A stretch of DNA of 64,000 nt from Liolophura sinensis (GCF_032854445.1 NC_088302.1:49942046-50006045), one strand, 5' to 3'; shown: positions 38,201-46,699, numbered from the stretch's first letter. A program made the numbers and translations. The notes: a model not told the origin generated them from the letters alone.

Positions 38201-41200
38201 ACGGCTGTAATCTCTTTCAAGTGACAAGCTTGGTTGTTTCCAGGTAGACCTCTTACAAGCCCATGAGGACGAAATGGAGAAACTGGGTCCTGCTGAGAAG
38301 TTTTACCTAATGCTAATAAAGGTGCCTTTCTACAGTCTGAGGCTAGAGGGCATGATCCTGAAGGGTGACTTCAATTCTCAGATGGGGGTGATCCGCCCAA
38401 ACCTACTGGCACTGTCTTCAGCGTGCAGAAAGCTTATAGATAATAAGTCCGTCAAAAAATTCCTCCGCTATGTCCTTCACGCTGGGAACTTTATCAACAA
38501 GGTACCTAACCGCTTAAAGATCAAACTTGTTAAAGCGGCTTAGTCTTCTAGATTTCAGATCCTTTGAAATAGTACACGCAATTGGTTTAAGACCAGACTT
38601 GCTAAAGCGTTTTAGTCTTTAGACTTGAAATCCACGGACAAAAGATTGTCAGTACATTTTCTTCCAAACATTTATTATGTGTTGCAACACACTAAACTTC
38701 TGATTAACTTGTAATTTCTGTGTATATTGTTAAGATACAGCGAGTGTGACCAGATTGAGTTGTGCATGTTATAGTATATACACAAATCCAAAGAGTTTGC
38801 TAATATTAGAATATTACCAGCGGAAAGACAGGTTGTCTCATTTATTATATTAATTCATACCTTTATCCATGCTTAGAATTGAATATGTTCCCCTGCAGGG
38901 AAACAATGCCGGCAATGCGATTGGTTTCCGAATTTCGTCCCTGAATAAGCTAGCTGCCACCAAAACAAATCAACCACGGGTAACTTTGCTGCACTACCTA
39001 GTGCAGCAAGCTCTTGAGAAAGACAAGGAAGCTTTGAAGTTTGCCGATGATCTCATGGAAATACTACAAAGGGCTGCTCGGTGAGTTACGGTCGTGTATT
39101 GGCATATCTTCAAAATATTTTGGTGATGAATACAATTTTAATGAAGGTAGTAGGAGAACTTTAAATGCTCAAACTATGTGCGGGTGCCATTTTCGTTTCT
39201 CTCTCGAACTTTTAAATAATATTGAAGTTTGTAAATCCTTAGGGAATGACATGTTAGGGAAAAGATTTCGCTGACATGTTTGTCGATACTGAACGTCGGT
39301 CTTCCGTAGTGGTCCACAACGTCAAGTGGCCTTTTCATCCTTGTAGACAAAATTTCTCACTCAGCCCCGACCTCGGAGAGATATGTAAAGTATACAAATA
39401 ACATATATACTTATGAGATAACTGTTGAATACATGAATATATTTGCTGAGTTCTTTGGAATAAAGAAGTTGTCAATCAAAACACTACCTCAACCAATCAA
39501 AATGCACAACGTTCATGGTCCCTCACTCAGTGGTTCAGTTACGTTTCACTCGCGTTAGATGTGAGATGGGCGATTTTATTACTACACCTTGTGATCAGAC
39601 AAAATTATATTCGCTTGAGAAGAATATTGTCTAAATGTTTTTTGTACTGCATGTGTCTTTTTCAGGACTACTCTCGAAGGGAATGTCGCTGAATTTAACC
39701 AAATCAGGAACAATGTGAACAAGCTAAAGAAGGAATTAGAAGGTGCCGACGAAAGCATTCGGGAGCAGTTCAAATCATTCCTTGAAGTAAGACTTCTTGA
39801 TTTACCAAATTATTACCAAACTTATTTAGAATGACAGTAATTTACATAAGAAACAGTGCACCAGTATAACAGTTGATACACTGTTTCCCTGACGAATTCA
39901 ACATTGTCGGTAGGTTTCCGTTCGGCGGAACATTTTGTTTCTTCCTTGTGTTTCAGCTCGGTGTTTGGCACACGAACCTCACATTTGACCCTCTATGTCA
40001 TGGCCGTGTTAGGCCGTAGGTTTGCCAAGTTACGGCTGATTACCGTTATAGCGTCACTGATATATCTGGTGATTTCTATATGGTAGTGATCGGTTTGATG
40101 TCTCTTCATTATCCATCTTGTTTCCACTTTCCCGAATCTGGGTCATTAAATGTGTTATTTAATATCCCTTTATTTGACTGATGTGGCACGACGTGATTTG
40201 TCTGGCCGCAAAATCCTAATTCAGACTGATAACTTTAAAACAGTGTTCCAAAAGACCTGTTTAGTCATCGAGAGAATTAGCACCATAATCTTTCTCTAAT
40301 TCTCTTTAATTCGTTCAGGAGTAAGTTATGCCTTCCCGGAAGAAGACGGAGTACAACTTTCAGTGGTGTTGATAGAAGACTGTGGTTAGTTAGTGAGATA
40401 TGTAAATACTGTAATTGTTCTTATTCCTTGTACATCTGACCGCAGTGTTGTGTCGCTTTGACTCTATACCCAACAGTTGTATCTGGTTATCTTTTACCGC
40501 GACCATTTTGTTCCACACCAATGCGGTCGCTGTGATTTCAAGTCCAGCTCGTGCTGGCTTCCTCTCCGGCCGTACGTGGAAAGGTCAGTTAGCAACCTGC
40601 GGGTGGTCGTGGGTTACCGCCGGGCTGTGCCCGGTTTCCACCCTCAATAATGCTGGCTGCCGTCGTATAAGTGAAATATTCTTGAGCACGGCGTAAAACA
40701 CCAATCAAATAAATAAATCAAACCATTTTGTTCCAGGAGGCTGAGATGGACCTGGAGGACGTAGAAGAGTGTATAGAGCGCGTGAGAAAACAATCCAAAA
40801 GGCTGGCCGAACATTACTGTGAGAACCCAAACTCCTTCAAAATGGACGAGTTCATGGACTCATTCCGAGAGTTCTGTGAGAAGGTCAAGCTCTGCGAACA
40901 GGTGATTTGGCTGGAAACTATAGTTACGCGCATTTTACGGGGTAATGCTCTGTGTGATGTGGGACACTTACGGTTTCAATCAAAAGATGTATATAAGTTC
41001 TGCGAACGTCACTAGTACACCTGTGTTTATGTAATCAAAACATGTTTACCAAGGTAAGTTGTGCGTTAAGCATATGGTAGGACCGTAGACGAGGCGTTAA
41101 CGTTGTGATATCACTGTGAAAATGGATTAATCTTCTTCGTCTTCAGGAAAACGACAACCGGCGGGTCCAGGCGGAAAATGCAGAAAAGAGGCGAAAGGCG

Positions 41201-42342
41201 CACGAAGGAATGGCCGGCAGACGGAAATATGGTAATATAAATGATTATTACGTGTAACACATAAGTATCCTATTTCTTCTTTCATTGTTTCTTGTGGGAT
41301 TTTATTTCATTAGAGAAAGATGCCTCGCTCTGATGGTACCTGTGGTGGAGGGAATTAAGCTCTAGTACACTTTCCGGAGACATGGAGAAATTCCTTTTAA
41401 AATATCTATGTATCTGAGCTATCTATGTTTTGTGGTTATATCACTTGAGGCCATCATATCACGTTGGTATACATTTTTAAGTGGTTAACAACCTGCGCAT
41501 GATCGTGGGTTTTCCCAGGACTCTGACCGGTTTCCATCCACGATAATGCTGCATGACCACCGTCCTATAAATGAATTATTCTTGTATGATTTTAGAGCTT
41601 TTTGGGTCATATATAGAAATTAAACTGTTAACCAACTCTTAAGATAAATGTGTCAAAATTTCAACTTCCATTACCAAACCACAATTATTTAATTTTAAAT
41701 TTTGACTCAAGTGAGAAATGTCTTCTTAGAATTGGCCCCATGCACCTTGGTGACATATAAATGCAATGTATCTTATTAAAGAGTACAGAACAGACAGTGA
41801 TAGTCGGCAAATAGTCTCTTGTAAACGGCCAAATCAAGCCTTTGTCAGTTTATCTCAGGGTTTTTGCTTTTATTCTAATTGATGATCTGAATGCTTGATA
41901 CGTAGCTTGTATATTTTGTACAAATAGTGTTATGCTCTTCACGGTCACATGGTGTCTGTCTTTGTTCACACTGAAAGTGGACCTAGACCATATGGTTTGT
42001 TTATTTATTTTTATTTTTTTTTAGATTGCTGTTTTACGCTGTACTCACGAATATTTCACTTACATGACAGCGGCCAGCATAATGGTGGGTGGAAACCGAG
42101 CAGACCATATGTATATTGATCATCTTAAAATTGACATTTTATTGCCCATTTGATAATATGACATATACACATGACCCCCTAAAGTGCCTTCTAATCCAGG
42201 TTCATCGAACCCATCTGACGGACAGAAGAAGATTGTGGATGGACTGGTGAATGAGATCAAGAAAGGTGCGGTATTACGTCGGTTATCCCTGCGACGAAAA
42301 GCTCAGCTAGCTACCAAGGACATGGGAGAGAGTGAAATATAG
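18447..42342 (+). CDS. INF2: INF2-type (inverted) formin, 14 coding exons
   Basis: Exons: 18447-18924, 33137-33252, 33541-33700, 34334-34512, 35312-35391, 35958-36621, 36934-37088, 37404-37568, 38244-38501, 38899-39080, 39666-39786, 40737-40901, 41147-41231, 42200-42342. All junctions are GT-AG and phase-compatible. The product is about 980 residues: a basic N-terminus, armadillo-type DID (about 45-335), proline-rich FH1 (about 450-527), FH2 (about 545-930, with [29 protein letters not shown]) and a WH2/DAD-like tail ([20 protein letters not shown]). INF2 formins nucleate, elongate and sever actin filaments, and the DID-DAD contact restrains them. The summed exons leave 2 nt over, because exon 6 has two frame breaks in FH1. 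The start at 18447 is favoured by its Kozak context (A at -3, G at +4) over 18441. The tail is shorter than in vertebrate INF2. Confidence 0.9.
18925..21870 (+). other. Formin intron 1, 5' part
   Basis: No exon or repeat of note. A perfect NRF1-type palindrome GCGCATGCGC lies at 21015-21024. ORFs here lack any coding character. Confidence 0.55.
21871..21959 (+). ncRNA. Long near-perfect hairpin, candidate pre-miRNA-like RNA or fold-back element
   Basis: The left arm 21871-21909 pairs with the right arm 21921-21959 around an 11-nt loop. Of 39 positions, two are mismatched (21873 with 21957; 21884 with 21946). Four are G:U wobbles when read as plus-strand RNA; on the minus strand the same sites would be A:C mismatches. 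The size (89 nt) and small loop fit an animal pre-miRNA, and it lies in the sense orientation in formin intron 1. I do not recognise a known miRNA seed. A short MITE-like fold-back is the alternative. Confidence 0.45.
21960..24500 (+). other. Formin intron 1, simple repeats only
   Basis: It contains an (AAAT)n run near 22327-22349, an imperfect CA/GCACAC tract at 23591-23640 and a poly-C stretch at 24444-24466. No exon is visible. Confidence 0.6.
24515..24657 (-). mobile_element. SINE family A fragment, antisense
   Basis: On the minus strand it matches the 3' two-thirds of family A (AACCTCTAGATGGTCGTGGG, then GTATAAGTGAAAAT), with decay at the tail. Confidence 0.65.
24927..25195 (+). mobile_element. 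Complete SINE family A with 12-bp target-site duplication
   Basis: The element begins GGGCCTCCATGGCTCAGTTGG, with an A box TGGCTCAGTTGG and a B-box-like GAGTTCAAGTCC from a tRNA-derived pol III promoter. The body holds CGTCGTATAAGTGAAATATT and the tail AAATAAATAAATAAA. The 12-bp CCTTATTTTTGA flanks both sides exactly (24915-24926 and 25196-25207), showing LINE-type target-primed insertion. The exact duplication suggests a young insertion. It is the reference copy for the family in this window. Confidence 0.9.
26131..26200. repeat. (AT)35 microsatellite
   Basis: A pure AT dinucleotide run in formin intron 1, about 215 bp upstream of the putative TATA box at 26415. Confidence 0.97.
26415..26424 (+). 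promoter_or_regulatory. Putative TATA box (CTATATATAG)
   Basis: It lies about 190 bp upstream of the ATG at 26613 of the possible alternative formin first exon. A start site near 26445-26455 would fit the spacing. It is inferred from sequence only. Confidence 0.35.
26613..27207 (+). CDS. Possible alternative first exon of the formin (198 codons, 10-residue repeats)
   Basis: It is open from the ATG at 26613 (in-frame stop at 26601, A at -3) to a donor ACAG|GTAAGA at 27207/27208. It ends in phase 1, exactly the phase needed to join formin exon 2 at 33137. The peptide is hydrophilic: a basic start, then about four copies of a 10-residue repeat ([10 protein letters not shown] type, 30-bp units at 26837-26956), then a Thr/Val-rich segment. 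I know no matching domain. If spliced to exon 2 it would replace the basic N-terminus and the first DID helices, probably altering autoinhibition. It could instead be an unrelated intronic gene or chance. Confidence 0.4.
26837..26956 (+). repeat. Coding-frame 30-bp minisatellite, 4 copies
   Basis: Four 30-bp units starting AATGTAGACACC keep the reading frame (10 residues each). Substitutions between copies change Leu, Cys, His and Pro at positions 8-9 of the unit. Confidence 0.85.
28160..29445 (+). repeat. Tandem satellite with higher-order structure
   Basis: Short units of about 15-24 bp (GGCTGTTAAATCTCTATGTTCA type) are grouped into higher-order blocks, marked by TGTTTAGGCTGTGGAATCTC near 28590, 28695, 28799, 29066, 29170 and 29277. 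Intact blocks are spaced about 104 bp; a variant block with TTTAGACAGTGGAATCTTGA (near 28436, 28514, 28902, 28984) is spaced about 80 bp. Decayed units extend left to about 28000. It is non-coding and lies in formin intron 1. Confidence 0.9.
29446..31765 (+). other. Formin intron 1, no feature recognised
   Basis: AT-rich sequence. The open stretch at 29803-30147 has no ATG-led or domain support. Confidence 0.55.
31770..31925 (+). mobile_element. SINE family B, 3' half
   Basis: It runs from GATGCAGCACTAGATGAAAT through AATCCGTCCTGCAACAAGG to GTACGACATTAAACCCCAAG and CACTCACTGACTCAC. I recognise this 3' end from mollusc repeats. It is 5'-truncated. Confidence 0.65.
31930..33136 (+). other. Formin intron 1, 3' part
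   Basis: Tail fragments of SINEs (about 31960-32060 and 32925-32997) are visible. The plus ORF at 32348-32737 looks like non-coding sequence. The acceptor of exon 2 ends the stretch. Confidence 0.5.
33137..33252 (+). CDS. INF2: Formin exon 2 (DID)
   Basis: Acceptor TTCCTTAG|CTCTGG, donor TACAAG|GTAAGG. It encodes [20 protein letters not shown] then [19 protein letters not shown], one of the best-conserved DID segments of INF2. Confidence 0.93.
33430..33497 (+). mobile_element. SINE family A 3' fragment
   Basis: CCGTAGTATAAGTGGAACAT followed by TCTTGAGTATATGGCGTTAA and ACACC matches the family A 3' end. It lies 40 bp upstream of formin exon 3. Confidence 0.6.
33541..33700 (+). CDS. INF2: Formin exon 3 (DID)
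   Basis: Acceptor TTTTATAG|GCCTGG, donor TTTGTGT|GTAAGT. It encodes [20 protein letters not shown], then [20 protein letters not shown] and RIRSEFV. It ends in phase 1. Confidence 0.93.
34015..34136 (+). mobile_element. SINE family A 3' fragment
   Basis: It contains GGTCATGGGCTTTCCCC, ATAATGCTGGCCGACGTCGT, GTAAGTGAAATATTCTTCAG and GGCGTTAAACCCC with an A-rich tail. It lies in the intron before exon 4. Confidence 0.75.
34334..34512 (+). CDS. INF2: Formin exon 4 (DID)
   Basis: Acceptor TCTGCAG|CCCTTA, donor CAGAGG|GTAGGT. It encodes [20 protein letters not shown] and a following acidic helix, then [12 protein letters not shown]. Confidence 0.9.
34695..34990 (+). mobile_element. SINE family B, 5' half
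   Basis: A tRNA-like start (GGTGGCCTAAAGGTTAG, then the B-box-like GATCAAACCCGGGTCGGG) is followed by CATGCCAAAGACTTG, CTTGGCGCTGAGC and GGCCCGGTATCAGTATAATG with GTGTCATGTCTGGTGTC. Together with the copy at 31770-31925 it represents most of the family. Confidence 0.7.
35312..35391 (+). CDS. INF2: Formin exon 5 (end of DID)
   Basis: Acceptor ACTGTAG|GTCAAG, donor AACAG|GTGGGT. It encodes [20 protein letters not shown] plus ETNSLN, matching the INF2 segment that closes the DID. It ends in phase 2. Confidence 0.88.
35958..36621 (+). CDS. INF2: Formin exon 6 (linker, FH1, start of FH2) with two frame breaks
   Basis: Acceptor GTTTCAG|TGAGAC, donor AACA|GTAAGC. Three frames are used in turn: [11 protein letters not shown] through [11 protein letters not shown] (35959 to about 36210-36250), then proline-rich FH1 in the next frame (about 36250-36415), then FH1 and the FH2 opening [15 protein letters not shown] in the third (from about 36416). 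The first frame stops at 36268-36270. Each break needs one base skipped, in C-rich tracts. The first break could instead be a 49-nt mini-intron (GT at 36197, AG at 36245). Confidence 0.75.
36934..37088 (+). CDS. INF2: Formin exon 7 (FH2 lasso/linker)
   Basis: Acceptor CTTCCAG|AAAACA, donor TTGGAG|GTAAGG. It encodes [40 protein letters not shown] and [11 protein letters not shown], corresponding to the Trp-containing N-terminal FH2 segment. Confidence 0.88.
37175..37375 (-). mobile_element. SINE-like element, family D, antisense
   Basis: It shares TCAGGATTATGGGT at its left edge and a GATTCGAnCnnGC(G/A)AC tRNA-like block with 51590-51725. The tRNA-like block near 37287-37365 is read on the minus strand. 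It lies in the intron before formin exon 8. Confidence 0.5.
37404..37568 (+). CDS. INF2: Formin exon 8 (FH2)
   Basis: Acceptor GTTTTCAG|ATTACT, donor GAAGAG|GTAAGT. It encodes [20 protein letters not shown] and the following helices to [10 protein letters not shown]. This is the FH2 knob segment with the actin-contacting isoleucine region. Confidence 0.93.
38244..38501 (+). CDS. INF2: Formin exon 9 (FH2)
   Basis: Acceptor GTTTCCAG|GTAGAC, donor AACAAG|GTACCT. It encodes [20 protein letters not shown], the [20 protein letters not shown] helix and [14 protein letters not shown], the formin GN(Y/F)xN motif. Confidence 0.93.
38899..39080 (+). CDS. INF2: Formin exon 10 (FH2)
   Basis: Acceptor CCTGCAG|GGAAAC, donor GCTCG|GTGAGT. 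It encodes [20 protein letters not shown], then [20 protein letters not shown], including the conserved FH2 motif with Lys-Leu pairs that contact actin. Confidence 0.93.
39666..39786 (+). CDS. INF2: Formin exon 11 (FH2)
   Basis: Acceptor TTTTTCAG|GACTAC, donor CTTGAA|GTAAGA. It encodes [20 protein letters not shown] and a charged coiled helix to SFLE. Confidence 0.9.
40502..40735 (+). mobile_element. 5'-truncated SINE family A inserted at the exon 12 splice acceptor, with 14-bp duplication
   Basis: ACCATTTTGTTCCA occurs at 40502-40515 and again at 40722-40735. Between them lies family A from CACCAATGCGGTCGCTGTGA to its AAATAAATAAATCA tail. The right copy of the duplication is the pyrimidine tract and CA of the exon 12 acceptor (CAG at 40734-40736). 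The left copy reads CCACAC, so it has no AG. The SINE therefore now supplies the branch-point region of this intron. Confidence 0.9.
40737..40901 (+). CDS. INF2: Formin exon 12 (end of FH2)
   Basis: Acceptor GTTCCAG|GAGGCT, donor GAACAG|GTGATT. It encodes [20 protein letters not shown], then the C-terminal FH2 helix [11 protein letters not shown] with [18 protein letters not shown] ends only about 15 bp upstream of the acceptor. Confidence 0.92.
41147..41231 (+). CDS. INF2: Formin exon 13
   Basis: Acceptor CGTCTTCAG|GAAAAC, donor TATG|GTAATA. It encodes [20 protein letters not shown] and GMAGRRKY, a basic charged helix typical after FH2. Confidence 0.88.
41482..41596 (+). mobile_element. SINE family A 3' fragment
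   Basis: AACAACCTGCGCATGATCGT, CCGGTTTCCATCCACGATAA and CGTCCTATAAATGAATTATT align with family A. It lies in formin intron 13. Confidence 0.65.
41999..42108 (-). mobile_element. SINE family A 3' fragment, antisense
   Basis: On the minus strand: CGGTTTCCACCCACCATTAT, GCTGGCCGCTGTCATGTAAG and TGAAATATTCGTGAGTACAG followed by an A-rich tail. It lies in formin intron 13. Confidence 0.8.
42200..42342 (+). CDS. INF2: Formin exon 14 (WH2/DAD-like tail, stop)
   Basis: Acceptor AATCCAG|GTTCAT, TAG at 42340-42342. It encodes [20 protein letters not shown] then [20 protein letters not shown]. The pattern of an amphipathic helix followed by a basic LRR/SLRR run is that of the INF2 WH2/DAD (human: LLADIRKGFQLRK). 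Confidence 0.9.
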
Positions 42343-42504
42343 CGCACATCTATTCACCGATATGAACAATGCCCACTGTAAAGATGGGGTGATAAGTGTT
42401 TGTTGTAGTTCACTTTATCCCGCTGGTATTCCATTGCACTAATAAAGAGAAATATGCCCGTCAGCTTCCCCTACCAGTTGCCAGAAGGTTCGGTTGTGAA
42501 GATT

Positions 42505-42510
42505 AATAAA
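42505..42510 (+). terminator. Poly(A) signal AATAAA (proximal)
   Basis: AATAAAGTGTG context, 163 nt after the formin stop. Another AATAAA lies at 42441. Confidence 0.5.
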
Positions 42511-42628
42511 GTGTGACAACGAGCAGCACAATATAGTGGCTTTTTAGGCTTTACATCACATTACCTAGAAACAACATTTGACCAACGGAATGCGTCTGAA
42601 AAACAAGACGTGAAAATACAACCAACTT

Positions 42629-42804
42629 GCTGAATTGTGGAGGTGGAGCGGCTGAATTGTGGAGATGGAGCTGCTGAATTGAAGATACGGAGTTGCTGAA
42701 TTAATGAAACGGAGTTGCTGGATTGTGGAAATGGAGGTGCTGAATTGTGAAGATGGAGTTTCTGAATTGTGGAGATGGACTTGCTGAATTGTGAAGGTGC
42801 ATAG
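42629..42804 (+). repeat. 22-bp minisatellite, 8 copies, in formin 3' UTR
   Basis: Eight units of GCTGAATTGTGGAGATGGAG plus two bases, each exactly 22 bp, differing by a few substitutions. Confidence 0.9.
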
Positions 42805-43057
42805 AAACTCGATCCACTCCCAGAGTTGCTGAGAAGAAACTGAAAGTTAAAGCTAGTGCGTTTCTCTTGGAACTCTCAACGAGTGGTCTTCGCCTTGTTG
42901 TATATGTGATATGTTTCGCTGTTACAATCAGTGAGCTGGACTCGCTGAAAGAGGATTTTAACCTTCAGAATCTGCTTATTTAGCTTGTCAGAGAAGACCT
43001 TTATACCCCCAGATGACTGGATATGGGAGTAAAGACTGTTGACGGTCTATAAAAGGG

Positions 43058-43063
43058 AATAAA
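43058..43063 (+). terminator. Poly(A) signal AATAAA (distal)
   Basis: It is followed within about 30 bp by a T- and GT-rich tract (TTTTTCATTGTGTTTC), a usual downstream element. Confidence 0.5.
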
Positions 43064-44129
43064 TATATTTAGTGCTGCTTTCAATTTTTCATTGTGTTTC
43101 TAGGTCCTTTATTATGTCAGAGTGGAGTTTAATTACTTGAACTGTCCGTTAACTACAAAAGCCTATTTATATCAAGATTTTTTAATATTTTGTTTTTTAT
43201 ATATTTGTGTGGGCGTAATCATTGATATGATCACTCTATGTTCCTGATACCAGCAAGCTTCTGTAGTTTGCATGTGTCACGGAGATTGTTTCAGATTTCA
43301 TGGCTAGTTTTACCGCTTAATGAAAGAATAATGGAATGGGGGGTTGCGAGTATACTTTGGAAGAACTGTACAGCTTGTCTCGACGAGATGCAACTCATGT
43401 GTACATGTGGGCAACTGTAATTGTTACTGTTAACATATTCTGTTCAGTGCCTTTTGTGCATTTTGATGTTTCCGGCCGTTTAGGATTATGGGAAATGGTT
43501 GGTTTTATGGTGTCATATAATCAAAGCAAAATATTAACAAAATTAAATCCTGCGTGACCGGTCAGTCAACCCGATTTTTTCGCATAATCGTAAATGTCAT
43601 GCGTCTGTTTTTATTCAAAGAAAGCTGGGAGGGGCTCGGTGGTAAAGGAATTTCCAAATTCCCCATTTCCCATTGTCCGTGGGGCCAATCGGCGCTCTTG
43701 GGGCCATTAGTGATGTCTTACACGTTCGTTAAAGACCGCTTGTCTTCTACAAGATTTGCGCACATGTCAATAGCTCAGACGTACAGTTCGTCAGTAACTT
43801 GCCAAAGGTCGCTGGTTTATGGAGGTCACTTTGGTTTCCTCCACTTTTAAAAATAATAAAACATCAGATAAGAGAACCCATCTTGAGTATGGCATTAAAC
43901 AACAATCGATTTAATATGCATTTCGTTGTAAAGGACGTTGAGAGGTGGATCACTGTAATCGAGTTGCTCTTATATGTTTTTCAACACAAAACAGGTTTAC
44001 AAAAAGTGACATGATTCCCAGCATTAAAACCTGGAAAAAGGAGCATTTCTTCAGTTTCACGTGTCATTATGCGAAAAATAAGATGTGGCTCTGTGACATT
44101 CCCTCTCGAAAAGGTCTTGTTAAAGCAGT

Positions 44130-44262
44130 GAAACACTTTATATACTTTTCTAGTTTTTTGATAGCTTGTGCTAAACGTAGTTTTAGGAATTGGAATTGCG
44201 ATTATTGACTTGGAACGTCCATTTTGGTTTACTGCTGGTATACTAATGTCTGTTTCGACACA
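44130..44262 (+). repeat. Dispersed repeat, copy 2
   Basis: Counterpart of 6700-6825: TATATACTTT, GGAATTGCGATTATTG, CCATTTTGGTT and TGTCTGTTTCGAC in the same order. Confidence 0.5.
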
Positions 44263-45363
44263 TAGATCCAAATATTTGTGCAATAGTCTTCACGAAAGAC
44301 ACCAAATTCTTGAGAGGAATCGAAACACTAATTCGTCATAATCTGTACAGGGAATATTTAAGTGAATGAAAATATCGAAGGAATTTTACGTTCCTGAATG
44401 CTTTATTCTCTCGATTACGAAACCGCATACCAGAAGTTTAATTCTCTGTAACAAGGGGAAGTTACTCCTGTGAGAATATCGAAAAACGTTGTTACCGCGC
44501 ACCACAGTCTCAACTGCCTATGTGGAAAGGGCAGTCATGTCTCCGTATAGAGAATCTCGGCTCATATGCCATTGTCTGCTTCAAACAAACGGTACTATTT
44601 GATCAGTTAGATTGTTCATATCTCATTTAAGTCCGACGATCAAAACCTAACCACAAAGGCTGATCGACTGTGCACTGGGCTTACGTAGCGCCAATGGAGC
44701 GTGTTGAACCTATTTGAACCAGGAGAAGGGCGTTTAAGAGCAATTCATTCTTGGATATATTAAGGCTTATTTATTTACTGAACCATATCGCTGTAAATCA
44801 GAAATCACACAATTCAACTGCTTAGATTGTTAAAAAGAAGGCTAATTCTTTGTGGGTCGATGCGAGTACGTAGTCTGCTTCATTAAAATTTAACGTATAA
44901 GTGAATAGAATATTCTGCTAGAGTAAAGGTGCAGAATGTCGGTGTAGTCATAGATTTTGTAACTTTAAAAGATCTTCTTTATTCTGAGGACAAAGGTATT
45001 TTTACCTGCGGTGTACTTCACTACCACTGACGGTTCCTCTTTGATCCATAGCCGAATTATATTATACCTTCTCCTCTTGCCACTCCACAAGAAAACACGT
45101 CCGCAAATATATGAAACTATTGCCAAAACTTTTCTGGGCGATTGGAATTCAAACACTTTTGACTTCTTTTAAAAGTAAAACGGAGAAAACACCAAAACAA
45201 GTAAACACAAAAGCAAAGAGTCGGCTAGGTTTTCGCTCAAACAATCGAGCGATTCAATTCAACCAGTGTCGCATTCAGTTGTACACAGGAATATGCATCG
45301 ATTCGCGTTGCGAATTACTTTTGAAACAATAGTATTTATAGGTTTACAGGTCGACTCAAGGTT

Positions 45364-45618
45364 ATTTATTTCTTTGTTTATTTAGTTGATTGGTGTTTTA
45401 CGGCGTACTCAAGCATATTTCCCTTAAAAGACGGCGGCCAGAATTCTGGTGGGGGGTAACCAGGCAGAGACCTGAGGAAACCCACGACCATCCACAGGTT
45501 GCAGAGAGACCTTGCTACGTACGGCCAGAGCATCAGCCCGGCTTAAACTCACAGCGATCGCATTGGCGGGAGGCTCCTGGGTCATTGCGCCACACTGGCA
45601 CGCTAACTCGGCACCCTC
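45364..45618 (-). mobile_element. Near-complete SINE family A, antisense
   Basis: On the minus strand it holds the tRNA-like head (GTTAGCGTGCCAGTGTGGCG, then CAATGACCCAGGAGCC), CAATGCGATCGCTGTGAG, GGATGGTCGTGGGTTTCC and a GGTGTTTTACGGCG end with an A-rich tail. It lies just beyond the TRIM gene 3' end. Confidence 0.85.
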
Positions 45619-45945
45619 GACACTAGGTGAAGACTTACGCTATGAAGAATTGTTTCCGTTCACTTAGAACTGTGGTATGCGGGATACCTTATAACTATAT
45701 AAGCATGGTATATTTGATCAATTCTTGTTCATGATCTGGATGAAATTTTCATTATGGATCTTCTTAATTAGCAATCCATGTAAGAATGACATACAAGCAC
45801 GTGAGGGTGTGATCAGAAGCACCTTACAGTGACTCTTACCCCTCAACGAGTTCAGCAAGTACGCCGATCTCTCAGCAGGAAATTTGATACCCAGAGGTTC
45901 AATAGATAGGAACTCAACACACACTTGCATAGACACAATTAGGAC

Positions 45946-45951
45946 TTTATT
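45946..45951 (-). terminator. Poly(A) signal AATAAA of the TRIM gene
   Basis: TTTATT on the plus strand, about 2.33 kb after the stop. Cleavage would fall near 45930. It is chosen as the last good hexamer before repeat sequence; earlier sites may also be used. Confidence 0.45.
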
Positions 45952-46349
45952 GAACTCTAGAAAGCTTTTGCGTATCACATTAGCAGCATGGCGTTAGATT
46001 TGTCACAATAGATATTTACACGAATGTGTGAAGGTCGCCGCTGGATCTGGTTTGAGGGTAGGTGGGTGGGGGAGGTTCGGTTGACTTTCGGGGGACTGGG
46101 TATGTTTAGGGATCCGTGTCTGGAAAGCGTTATTTTAGGGGATCCGGCTTCCTTCCTCAGTACGTTTGACGCATTTTATACCCTGCCCGAACTATTAAAT
46201 TACTTTGTACTTGCAATACCCAAAAAACAAGGATTAACCGTCACATCCGTTTATGTTTAAACAGATAGAAATAAAGGGTAAATTGAGGAAGACTTCCTCC
46301 GCCTTTTTACGGAAATAATCGTGAACTTTAATGGAAGGGACGATTTCTC

Positions 46350-46356
46350 TGAGGTA
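46350..46356 (-). promoter_or_regulatory. let-7 seed match, 7mer-A1 (TACCTCA)
   Basis: Complement of TGAGGTA on the plus strand, inside the TRIM 3' UTR. Confidence 0.4.
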
Positions 46357-46699
46357 CCGATTTAACAGAGCCTTTAAACTAACGACACCTGTTAAACGAG
46401 GGTACCACCTGCTACGACAGTTCCACCTCAAGACACTAACAAATTTTATCTGGTTACATATCACATGTAGTGGCAAAAGAAACAATACAAAGGTTTCAAA
46501 TATACTATACAAAGGTCTCAACAAACATAATCTATAGCACATTAATGCATCCCTTATACCTTCTGAGTGGAACAGTTGAGCCAAGTTTTACACAACGGGT
46601 AAACAAAACAAACAGCAGAAATAACGCCCGATGGTAGCATTCATTACCAACACCAAATACAAATACAAATTTGGCTAGTGTCTCGAAAAGTACAGTTGT

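Larger units (their letters stand above)
42343..43080 (+). other. INF2: Formin 3' UTR
   Basis: It follows the TAG at 42342. AATAAA hexamers lie at 42441, 42505 and 43058. The second is followed by GTGTGAC and the last by a T/GT-rich stretch. The longest form would be about 740 nt and include the 22-bp minisatellite. Confidence 0.65.
43090..45925. other. Spacer between convergent formin and TRIM genes
   Basis: No supported gene. Several ORFs of 60-100 codons lack domains. It contains the dispersed repeat copy at 44130-44262 and a SINE at 45364-45618. Confidence 0.55.
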
